Origin: Verrucomicrobiota bacterium | GTDB lineage: Bacteria > Verrucomicrobiota > Verrucomicrobiia > Chthoniobacterales > UBA10450 | DNA: 36,865 nt | Direction of reading: 5' to 3' | Assembly: GCA_003218415.1 (NCBI GenBank) | Contig: QHNK01000059.1 | Coordinates: 1-36,865 of the forward strand | Shown here: piece after piece, positions 1 to 7,222 of the stretch | How the letters are laid out: every line of letters begins with the position of its first letter | How positions within the stretch are numbered: position 1 is the first letter of the stretch | Translations under genes and position numbers: made by a program | Notes under the pieces: model-generated | Told to the model about the DNA's origin: nothing | Database searches by the model: none | The model's input: the letters and a program-made list of their open reading frames with translations, nothing else

Positions 1-790
1 GAAATTTGGTTCAGCCTGGACGATTTTCTCCTGCTCGGCGCGCGCTGCAGTGAAAGCCGACCGCGCTTTGTCATCCTCCTTCGCCATGCGGGCGATAACA
101 CCCTGTATAAATGGACGATTGCAAAAACATCGTTCCCCGGATTGATCGGGTTCTCGCCGGCTGCAGTTAAGGCATCTGTTGCCGCCACGGCGTCACGTTC
201 GGCTAGTGCGCAGTGGAGCCACCAATCATCAATATCTGGCACCGCAGAAGGCGCTGAACACTTCCTTCCAACACGTTTGCTACCCCGAGTTCGTGGCCAA
301 TCTTGCGGAGATCGCGGCCGACACCGCTCTTGTATTGCATCACAGAGATGCGACCGATCACCTTTAGATCGGCGATCCGGGCCAGGTTGGTTAGTATTCC
401 GTCGTGTACGCCTTCCGCGAAATATACGTTATCTGGGTCGCGGCTGAGGTTTTCGAAGGGCAGAATCGCGATGGATTTTGTCGGTGAGCGGAAAGCGTCA
501 GTTGTTGTGGAGCTGTGTAGCGACCCACAAAAAACAGACCGACCGAAAGCGCAGCAGCTACGATGATCAGGCAAATCCATGGGCGACTGCGAGCTGCTTT
601 GTCCGGTAAATCGTCAGCGAATTCTATTGGCTTCAAACCTTCAGGCAACTTAAACGCCCAAACAGTCATCGATGCCATCGGAAATCCGAGTGCGATGAGC
701 ATGACGATGCAGCGAACGCCGAATTCGCAACCTCAGAAAGGAACGGAAAGACTTGCGTCCCCGGAATGAGCAACCAAACCTTCCGGTGTT
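1..790 (-). pseudogene. Decayed TolB-N/TPR protein, third member of a tandem array
   Basis: This is a broken relative of the gene at 791-2644. Between about 775 and 702 the minus strand still spells a family N-terminus (NLFAEMKHRK, then WLLIPGTQVFPFL), but out of frame with what follows. The next part (702 to about 515) reads LKPIEFADDLPDK and a membrane segment ending in GLFFVGRYTA. A frameshift near 500-515 leads into SIAILPFENLSRDPDN and the TolB-N domain down to LEGSVQR near 245. There the gene jumps, by an internal deletion of the whole TPR middle, to a C-terminal TPR piece (DDWWLHCALAERD, about 238-125). A second frameshift near 105-130 then gives IARMAKEDDKARSAFTAAR, which runs off the left edge. 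The DNA is visibly close to 2250-2700, so it probably arose by tandem duplication. It is almost certainly not functional. Confidence 0.85.
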
Positions 791-2644
791 TCATCTCGGC
801 GAAGAGATTGCGCGGATTTCCGGCTGCTTATCTTTGCAAAGTTTTTGGAAAGCGGGATCGGAGCGCAAAGGGTCCCAGATCGGATCGAGCCTTAAAAGCG
901 CCGGCGTAATGGTTGAGCCGTAAACCCAGCTATTATAGGGTGTTTGTAACAACTGAGTGAGAGTTGTGATCGCGCGGCTATTCTCACCGAAGATCGTCTG
1001 AATCAGCGCCAGGTTCTCTTCATATGTAGGTCCGGACACCGCATCTTTAGTACGGGGGAGAAGTGTGATTGTGCGCTCCGCCACTTTTAGGGCGGAGTCC
1101 TTCCGCCCCATCGCGGCATAAGCTTGAGACAGCATTGCCGCAAGGTAGAAGTTATCCGGTTGAACTCTGCAGAGCTGCTCGAGTGTATTGCGCACCTGTT
1201 CAGCGGTAAGCCCTGCGCCAACCGTGTCGCCAGCAAGACGCTGCATGAAAGCAAGTGCTAACTGATCACGAACCTTGTCGTACTGAGAAGCAAAATGGAA
1301 TTGAGCCTGTCGAGCGTGGAGCGTTCGGATGGCCTCGCCGTAATTTCGTTCAAGTTTCAACTGAGTCATTTTGACTATGAAGGCACTCTCGGATGGAGTC
1401 TGCGCGTTTATTTCTGACAAAAATTTAGCAGCTTGTTGCAGGTTACCCTGAGCTTGATAAATGCTGGCCTTTGCCGCCATCGCATCGGGGTCGTTTGGCG
1501 TAATGTCCAGCACTCGATCATAAAGCTTTAGCGCGGCCGGGAATTGTCGAAGCATGGCGGAAGTCGATGCCGCGACGATGAGTAACTCCGCATTACGTGG
1601 GTCCAAAGCGATGGCTTGTTCGAAGTAGGCAACGCTTTCATCCCAGTTTCCCTCGCGTCGGGTAATTAAGCCGAGGGCCCTTGGCACCTCGCTACTGCCT
1701 GGCAACATGTTGTTGACGCGACCAAACGTTGTTTTGGCCAGTCCATAGTCACGCAGCACCCAGTATTGATAGTAACCCACGGCCAGCAGGGTCTCAGTCA
1801 AGTTCGGCTCCAGTTTCTGCGCATGCTCCAAAGCACCTTTCGCCGCATCGCCCCGAGCGGCAGTAGCAGTGTCGACACGGTTAAAATAGAGAACGGCGTC
1901 CGCGCGAGAAAGCCGCGCCCAAGCAATCCCAAAATTGGGGTCGAGCTGCACCGCCCGCTCGTAAAAACCGGCGGCTTTCCATACGAGATCGCGAACGTAG
2001 AGGTAGTGACTGCGCGCCTCAAAAGCCAGGCCCCGAAGATACGCATCGTAAGCTTCCGGATGGTTTGTCGGTTTAGCTGCCAACGCCTGCTCTTCGCGAC
2101 CGGTTAGCCTCGCTTGCAATGACTCCGCTATTCGCTTGGCGATTTCGCTCTGAATTGCGAACACGTCTGCAAGATCACGGTCATACGTCTGTCCCCATAG
2201 CTGTCGGTGGGTACGCGCGTCGACTAACTGGGCGTTGACGCGCAAACGATTGCCGGAGCGCTGAACACTTCCTTCGACCACGTTCGCTACCCCGAGTTCG
2301 TGGCTGATCTTGCGCAAGTCGCGCGCGACACCGCTCTTGTATTGCATCGCTGAGGCGCGACCGATCACCTTCAGATCGGCGATGCGCGACAGGTCGGTTA
2401 GAATTTCATCCTGTACGCCGTCGGCGAAATCTGCGTTATCTGGATCGCGGCTGAGGTTTTCGAAGGGCAGAACCGCGATGGATTTTGTCGGTGAGCGGAA
2501 AGTGCCGGTCTCTCGTCGAGCTGTGTAGCGACCCACAAAAAACAAACCAACGGAAAGCACAGCAGCTACGATTATCGCGTAGATCCATACGCGACTGCGG
2601 GATGGTTTGCTTGGTAAATCGTCAGCGAATTCTGTTGGCTTCAA
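791..2644 (-). CDS. TolB-N domain and TPR repeat protein, N-terminally truncated
   Basis: A 617-residue protein read from a TTG codon. It has one membrane segment (about residues 20-40, IIVAAVLSVGLFFVG), then a TolB-amino-terminal type domain (COG5616-like: SIAVLPFENLSRDPDN, and EGSVQRSGNRLRVNAQLVDA), then a long run of TPR-like helices to the end. It resembles the C-terminal half of the kinase encoded just upstream at 2818-5679: both have AKPT-PEAYDAYLRGLA and both finish LRLDP-DPLRxDPxFQxLCKDKQP. No catalytic site is visible, so the likely role is protein-protein contact or sensing. The family's normal N-terminus is still present upstream (2645-2817) but is cut off by a one-base deletion just before this start. 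The product may therefore be a truncated but expressed protein, or an early pseudogene. Function is not known. Confidence 0.75.
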   Translation of the reverse strand: MKPTEFADDLPSKPSRSRVWIYAIIVAAVLSVGLFFVGRYTARRETGTFRSPTKSIAVLPFENLSRDPDNADFADGVQDEILTDLSRIADLKVIGRASAMQYKSGVARDLRKISHELGVANVVEGSVQRSGNRLRVNAQLVDARTHRQLWGQTYDRDLADVFAIQSEIAKRIAESLQARLTGREEQALAAKPTNHPEAYDAYLRGLAFEARSHYLYVRDLVWKAAGFYERAVQLDPNFGIAWARLSRADAVLYFNRVDTATAARGDAAKGALEHAQKLEPNLTETLLAVGYYQYWVLRDYGLAKTTFGRVNNMLPGSSEVPRALGLITRREGNWDESVAYFEQAIALDPRNAELLIVAASTSAMLRQFPAALKLYDRVLDITPNDPDAMAAKASIYQAQGNLQQAAKFLSEINAQTPSESAFIVKMTQLKLERNYGEAIRTLHARQAQFHFASQYDKVRDQLALAFMQRLAGDTVGAGLTAEQVRNTLEQLCRVQPDNFYLAAMLSQAYAAMGRKDSALKVAERTITLLPRTKDAVSGPTYEENLALIQTIFGENSRAITTLTQLLQTPYNSWVYGSTITPALLRLDPIWDPLRSDPAFQKLCKDKQPEIRAISSPR

Positions 2645-2817
2645 ACCTTCAGCAACTTAAACGCCCAGACAATCATCAATGCAATCGGAAATCCGAGCGC
2701 GATCAGCACTACGATGAGCAGCACTCACCAAAAATGGGAAGAGTTGCGTCGCGACTTGAATGAGCAGCCAGCCCAAAATCTTCCGGCGTCTCGGCTCGGG
2801 CGAGAGGTTGCGTAGCT
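2645..2817 (-). pseudogene. Out-of-frame N-terminal remnant of the 791-2644 gene
   Basis: Directly after the stop of the kinase gene the minus strand reads KLRNLSPEPRRRKI, LGWLLIQVATQLFPFL and, after a frame change, LIALGFPIALMIVWAFKL. This is the membrane-spanning N-terminus usual for this protein family. In the neighbouring copy (702 to about 620) the junction reads KLPEGLKP. Here one C is missing, so the frame ends at TGA (KLLKV-stop) inside what should be EGLKP. Both copies also lack about ten residues that I would expect before WLLIQ, which suggests a shared deletion older than the duplication. The stretch explains why the downstream gene has only a TTG start. Confidence 0.7.
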
Positions 2818-5679
2818 TCACGGCTGCTTATCTTTGCAAAGTTCTTGAAATCGCGGATCGCCACGGAGCGGATCGAACATTGGATCGAGCCGGAGCAACG
2901 CAGGAGTAAGCGGTACGTTTTCAGAAAAAGGCCCTGCATATGGCAGTGAGATTAGTTTCTCTAAAACGGTAATGGCGCGGTCCGGCTCTTCCATTTGCGT
3001 GGCCACCCGCGCAAGGATCTCGATCAGCGGGGGAGCAGCCACCGAGTCTTTCTCGAGCGGATTTGCGGCGACGGCCCGCTCTGCCAGAGCCAACGCGGCG
3101 GGTTTGTCGCCGAGACCGATACAGGTCAGCGCGAGAGCTCCAATGAGCCTGCCATTTTCCGGCTGTTCTTTGAGGAATGGCTCCAGGTCGCTGCGCGCCT
3201 GTCGCCAACTTCCCTTCGCAGCCGCATGGTCGCCAGCGACTTGTTGGGCCCAGCCTAACCAAAAGCGCAGTTCGCCATTGTAAAAACCCAACGCCGGATC
3301 AGGCACCGCCAATATTTCTTTTAGGCGAAGGATCATTTGTGCAGGCCGGCGCTCCAAGATCGCCTGGTAAACTTGTGTTTCTAAGGCCTGCGTGAGTTCG
3401 GCGGTCGGGCGGAGCGGAGCCAGGAGCGTGGACGCACGTGGCAGATCGCCTTGGGCCTGGGCGATAGCCGCCTTCGTCGCGAGGGTATCCACATCGTCCG
3501 GCGTGATATTGAGAACCTGATCGAGGTTTCGTAACGCTTCGGGAAAACGACGAAGAGACATATAGGAAATCGCGTGCTGGGTAAGTACCGCAACGTTGCG
3601 CGGGTCGAGTCGCTCGGCTTCGTTGAAGTACGCCTCGCTTCGGTCCCACTGGCCTTGCCTCCGTGTGACGTAGGCCAGCGCCTCAGGAATTTGGCTGCCA
3701 TTTGGCAGGAATTGCCGCGCTTGCTCAAAGTAGCGCACTGCGCTGTCGTAATCCTTCAGGCAGGCGTAGTAGTAATATCCCTTGGCCAATAGTGCCTCGC
3801 CGAGATTGGGCCGAAGAGTGAGTGCGGTTTCGGCTGCCTGGCGTGCCTCTTCACGGAGGGCGAGCGTTGGTTGAAGATTCAGTGTGCGGTAGCCAAGCGC
3901 ATCAACATACGACAGCATCGCCCAGGCAAGCGCGAAATTCTGATCCAACCGCACCGCTTCTCGGAGATATTTCTGCGCGGCAAGGAAGTTAGCGGGTGTG
4001 TTGAACGTTTTCAGTGTGTAAGCCAGTCCGCGAAGATAAGCATCGTAAGCCTCCGGGCTGTCTGTCGGTTTAGCGGCCAAGGCTTCCTCCTCGCGCCCGT
4101 TTAGCTTCGCCTGCAACGACTCCGCGATTCGTTTGGCGATCTCGCTCTCCACGCCGAAGATGTCAGTCAACTTCCGGTCGTAGCTCTCTGCCCAAAGGTG
4201 GGAATCGGTTTGCGCGTTAACCAACTTCACATTGACCCGCACCTGGTCAGCCACTTTTTGCACGCTACCTTCAAGAATAGTCGTTACGCCAAGCTGCTTC
4301 GCGATCTCGGCGAGATTGCGAGGTTTGCTCTGATATTGCTGCGTGGAAGAGCGCGAGATCACCTTCAAATCCGCGATGCTAGCCAGACGCGTCAGGATTT
4401 CTTCTTGAATGCCGTCTGCGAAATACGCGTTATCTGGATCGGGGCTGAGGTTTTCAAACGGAAGCACTGCGATTCCCTTTGTTTCGGGACGGCTGATTAG
4501 TTCGCTTTTCCAAACATTCCAGCCTATGGCCGCTGCTAAAGCAACTAACGCCGCAATCAACGTGGCAATAGCGGGTTTCCTCCGCACCCATTTGCCGACA
4601 TGTCTAAGAAATCCACTTCGCTTCGCGCGAATTGGCTCGTGCTTTAGCCAGTGTTCGAGGTCTTCGGCCAGCGCGAGAGCGGACGAGTAACGGCGCTGTG
4701 GATCTTTCTCCAGACACTTCAGACAAATCGTGGAAAGATCGCGACTTATTTTCCGATTCCACAAACGCGGTTGCCGCGGTTCAGTGTCCAACAGTAACCG
4801 GATAGTTTCCCAGCTTGTTCCTCCGGCAAAAGGTGGATGGCCAGTGAGCAATTGGTAGAACACCGCGCCAAGTCCATAGATATCCGTCGCCTTGTTAAGT
4901 TTTGTAGTTTCACCGGCAGCTTGTTCCGGCGCCATGTAGCTCGGTGTGCCCATCACTTCCAGTGTGCGCGTGATCGTGCTTTCTGTTTCCAGCAGTCTGG
5001 CCAGTCCGAAATCTGTGAGATGCGGTTCGCCTTTTGCATCGAGCAGAATGTTTCCCGGTTTGATGTCGCGATGAAGAATGCCGTGCTCATGCGCGTAATG
5101 CACAGTGCGCGCGAGTTTGGCGATCAGTTCCACAGCGCGCCGGATCGGCATCGGCTCACGCCTGACCACTTCATCAAGCTGACCGCCTTCGATGAACTTC
5201 ATGCTGAAGTAGCATGAGCCTTCGCGCTCGCCGACTTCATAGATGGGCACGATGGATGGATGATCGAGACTGGCGGCGGCTTCGGCTTCCCGGCGAAAGC
5301 GCTTCAGGTGAGCTTGGCTCGCCCATTGACCAAGGCTAATGACTTTTAAGGCGACCGTGCGGTTGAGACTTTTTTGCCGCGCGCGAAACACCACGCCCTG
5401 ACCGCCGCGACCGACTTCTTCCAGCAATTCGTAGTCGCCCAGTTCTCCCAGCATCTTAGCAAGGCGCTCACTGCTCGTGGCCGCACGTGCTGCTTTATCC
5501 ACGTGGCAGGGGTCATCCGCCTTTGCCGAGGCTAGGGCGGACGAGCCGACCCCGGCTACAGATACGTCGGCGAGCAGATTGAGGCCACTCTCAAGAAGGC
5601 AACCTGGGCAGCCTCCTTCGGGCGCGTCGGGTGCGATTTCCGCCCCGCACCTTGGGCAAAGTCTGAGTGCGCTGATCAT
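2818..5679 (-). CDS. Ser/Thr protein kinase with TolB-N and TPR sensor domains
   Basis: A 953-residue membrane protein. Residues 8-27 form a zinc-ribbon-like CPRC...CPGC motif. The kinase domain (about 82-345) has the glycine loop GRGGQG, the ATP-binding lysine K112 in VALKV, the catalytic loop HRDIKPGN (D205), DFG at 223-225 and the APE-like motif MAPEQ, so it should be active. A transmembrane helix lies at about 368-388. A TolB-N type domain (GIAVLPFENLSPDPDN, about 401-520) and a TPR array (about 560-940) follow, ending LCKDKQP. The kinase would face the cytoplasm and the TolB-N/TPR part the periplasm, an inferred sensor layout. An ECF-like sigma factor (6372-7139) lies upstream on the same strand. 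Such sigma-kinase pairs are known in Planctomycetes and Verrucomicrobia, which suggests that the kinase acts with the sigma factor. Substrate unknown. Confidence 0.9.
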   Translation of the reverse strand: MISALRLCPRCGAEIAPDAPEGGCPGCLLESGLNLLADVSVAGVGSSALASAKADDPCHVDKAARAATSSERLAKMLGELGDYELLEEVGRGGQGVVFRARQKSLNRTVALKVISLGQWASQAHLKRFRREAEAAASLDHPSIVPIYEVGEREGSCYFSMKFIEGGQLDEVVRREPMPIRRAVELIAKLARTVHYAHEHGILHRDIKPGNILLDAKGEPHLTDFGLARLLETESTITRTLEVMGTPSYMAPEQAAGETTKLNKATDIYGLGAVFYQLLTGHPPFAGGTSWETIRLLLDTEPRQPRLWNRKISRDLSTICLKCLEKDPQRRYSSALALAEDLEHWLKHEPIRAKRSGFLRHVGKWVRRKPAIATLIAALVALAAAIGWNVWKSELISRPETKGIAVLPFENLSPDPDNAYFADGIQEEILTRLASIADLKVISRSSTQQYQSKPRNLAEIAKQLGVTTILEGSVQKVADQVRVNVKLVNAQTDSHLWAESYDRKLTDIFGVESEIAKRIAESLQAKLNGREEEALAAKPTDSPEAYDAYLRGLAYTLKTFNTPANFLAAQKYLREAVRLDQNFALAWAMLSYVDALGYRTLNLQPTLALREEARQAAETALTLRPNLGEALLAKGYYYYACLKDYDSAVRYFEQARQFLPNGSQIPEALAYVTRRQGQWDRSEAYFNEAERLDPRNVAVLTQHAISYMSLRRFPEALRNLDQVLNITPDDVDTLATKAAIAQAQGDLPRASTLLAPLRPTAELTQALETQVYQAILERRPAQMILRLKEILAVPDPALGFYNGELRFWLGWAQQVAGDHAAAKGSWRQARSDLEPFLKEQPENGRLIGALALTCIGLGDKPAALALAERAVAANPLEKDSVAAPPLIEILARVATQMEEPDRAITVLEKLISLPYAGPFSENVPLTPALLRLDPMFDPLRGDPRFQELCKDKQP

Positions 5680-5759
5680 CGCCGGAGAGTCGCTCGTGCG
5701 CTCCCCTCTCCTAGTGCGTAAAATCTTACCAGAGGTTACGCCCCGACCACAGAAATAAT

Positions 5760-5902
5760 TTAGACACGAATCTTACTAACTCACACCAATACCAGACACG
5801 AATTTCACGAATTTACACCAATGTACAGCGGTTGACTCGGGGCCTCATGAATCTTCGTGATAATTCGTCTCTCTCTCTCTCTCTCTTAACAATTCGTGTC
5901 TA
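5760..5902. repeat. Nested palindromic repeat (family A, ACACGAATT type)
   Basis: The outer arms are TAGACACGAAT (5760-5770) and ATTCGTGTCTA (5892-5902). Inside them is a second, imperfect pair: AGACACGAATTTCACGAA near 5794 and the partly degraded TTCGTGATAATTCGTCT near 5854-5870. Related palindromes occur at 6284-6375, 15317-15407, 19676-19744 and 20324-20407. They look like small non-autonomous repeats of the REP/MITE kind. The right end overlaps and supplies the stop codon of the dead gene at 5900-6274. Confidence 0.75.
5869..5886. repeat. (CT)9 dinucleotide tract
   Basis: Nine perfect CT units lie inside the family A palindrome. The tract is not in a coding frame and is probably a neutral slippage product. 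Confidence 0.9.
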
Positions 5903-6274
5903 CAAAATGACTCTTTTCCATTCCAAAGCATCGCCACCAAAATTGACCAGCAGGCCGATGCGAAGTTTCGAGGCGGCCAGATAGTTCAGTACTTGTTTGA
6001 TGTGTGAATCGGTCAGTTTTTCGACGGCTTCGCCTCAAAGAGAATTTTATCCCAGACAACGAAGTCCGCGTAGTAATAATGAGGCAGGATAACTCCTATG
6101 TATGTGATTTCGTAATTTTACTCGCGCGAAAACGGAATTCCAGCGCGACTCAGTTCAACGACCAGAGCGTCCTTGTAGATGACTTCGTCGTGGCCCTTTC
6201 CCAAGTCGCTATGAATTTCCATGCAAACACCTGCGAGTTGAAAAAATTTCTTCTTTGTAAAGCAGCTCAGACAC
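5900..6274 (-). pseudogene. GxxExxY family protein, inactivated
   Basis: The minus strand spells a full-length GxxExxY protein (PF13366 type; molecular role unknown, a nuclease-like fold has been suggested) in broken frames. It starts near GTG 6274 with SELLYKEE, then shifts frame to QLAGVCMEIHSDLGKG and HDEVIYKDALVVELSRAG. An in-frame TAA follows FSRE, then NYEITYIGVILPHYYYADFVV and FEAK. A one-base loss then moves the rest, AVEKLTDSHIKQVLNYLAAS and LRIGLLVNFG, into another frame, which ends ALEWKRVIL-stop. At least two frameshifts and one nonsense codon are present, so the gene is dead. It is flanked on both sides by family A palindromes and separates the sigma factor gene from its presumed partner kinase. 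Confidence 0.82.
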
Positions 6275-6283
6275 AAATCAATC

Positions 6284-6375
6284 GAGACACGACTTTCACC
6301 AATTTACACTAATTAAGTTCAACGCTTGACCACAGCTCTAAGACATTCGTGAGAATTCGTGTAATTCGTGTCTAC
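6284..6375. repeat. Palindromic repeat (family A)
   Basis: The left arm GAGACACGACTTTCACCAA (6284 on) and the right arm ending ATTCGTGTAATTCGTGTCTAC (to 6375) form an imperfect inverted repeat of about 92 bp. The right end contains the TAG stop codon of the sigma factor gene, read on the minus strand as TAGACACGAATT. The dead gene at 5900 ends in the same way at its own repeat. Confidence 0.75.
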
Positions 6376-7139
6376 GCCCGAACCACAGCAATTAAGTAGC
6401 GCAACTCATCTTCGATATCGCTCGGCATGGCAACCGTGTGCGAGATCTCCTCTCGCAATAACGCCTGGTAACGCTGACGGAATCGGTAAAACGCCTGCTT
6501 GACGGCGTTCTCCGTCATGTCGAATTCGCTGGCCATCTGGGCTTGCGAAGGCCGGCCGGCTTCGTCCATGAGCATTTTCTTCATCTGATCAAAGAACCGC
6601 ACGTTGCCCGCACTGCGATACTCGTCCCGCAGCCGCGTCATCACTTGCTCCAGAACCGTAAACGCCCAACGACGTTCGTAAATTTGGTCGGCCGTCAACC
6701 TGTCGCTCCGTTCAACATCGATACGCTCACGCTCACGAATCTCCTCGAATGGAATCAGCCACTGTCCTTTGCCGCGTTTGACTGCCATCGCATGGCGCGC
6801 CTCATCGGTCAGAAAATGTTTGACCGAGGCAAGCAAGTAAGAACGAAGCCGCCCTTTTTCCTTGCGGACGGTATTCAAATCTTTGCGCTCTAATAATAAA
6901 GCGAAGAAGCCCTGGGTGAGATCTTCCGCGTCCTCGGCCCGAGCCCCGTGTCGCCGCACGAAGCTATAAATAGGTCGCCAATACGTGCGGCAAAGTTTTT
7001 CGAGCGCTTCTTGTGCCGCTGGCGATTCACCTTGCGCCTCGAGCACCATGCTCCAGTGCGTGGTAGCAAACGCCGCCGCGCCGTGATGAGCATCTCCGCC
7101 AATCGCGCTCAGTGAAGTCAGGTCATCATCAGCAGGCAC
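6372..7139 (-). CDS. ECF-like RNA polymerase sigma factor
   Basis: A 255-residue sigma-70 family protein of the short, ECF-like class common in Planctomycetes and Verrucomicrobia. Region 2 is seen around residues 45-125 (LCRTYWRPIYSFVRRHG, EDAEDLTQGFFALLL, RLRSYLLASVKHFL). Region 4 is seen around 205-240 (MASEFDMTENAVKQAFYRFR), a helix-turn-helix that would contact the -35 element. The start is taken as GTG 7139, with AGGA seven bases upstream. The next gene on the strand is the Ser/Thr kinase at 2818-5679, now about 690 bp away because of repeats and a dead gene. I infer a sigma-kinase regulatory pair. No anti-sigma gene is visible. The stop codon lies in a palindromic repeat. Confidence 0.88.
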   Translation of the reverse strand: MPADDDLTSLSAIGGDAHHGAAAFATTHWSMVLEAQGESPAAQEALEKLCRTYWRPIYSFVRRHGARAEDAEDLTQGFFALLLERKDLNTVRKEKGRLRSYLLASVKHFLTDEARHAMAVKRGKGQWLIPFEEIRERERIDVERSDRLTADQIYERRWAFTVLEQVMTRLRDEYRSAGNVRFFDQMKKMLMDEAGRPSQAQMASEFDMTENAVKQAFYRFRQRYQALLREEISHTVAMPSDIEDELRYLIAVVRA

Positions 7140-7222
7140 ATTGCTATCCTAACTAAAAACTCGCGCTGAAATCAAGCCACGATAATTCAAGATCGGTGAT
7201 TTCGCCACGCTTAGGCGTTGAT

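Noticed and set aside
5869-5886. (CT)9 as a phase-variation switch
   Set aside because: It is inside a palindromic repeat, not in a coding frame and not between promoter hexamers that I can see.
5760-6375. Spaced repeats as a small CRISPR array
   Set aside because: The units are palindromic, unequal in length, differently oriented and not regularly spaced. No cas gene is present.
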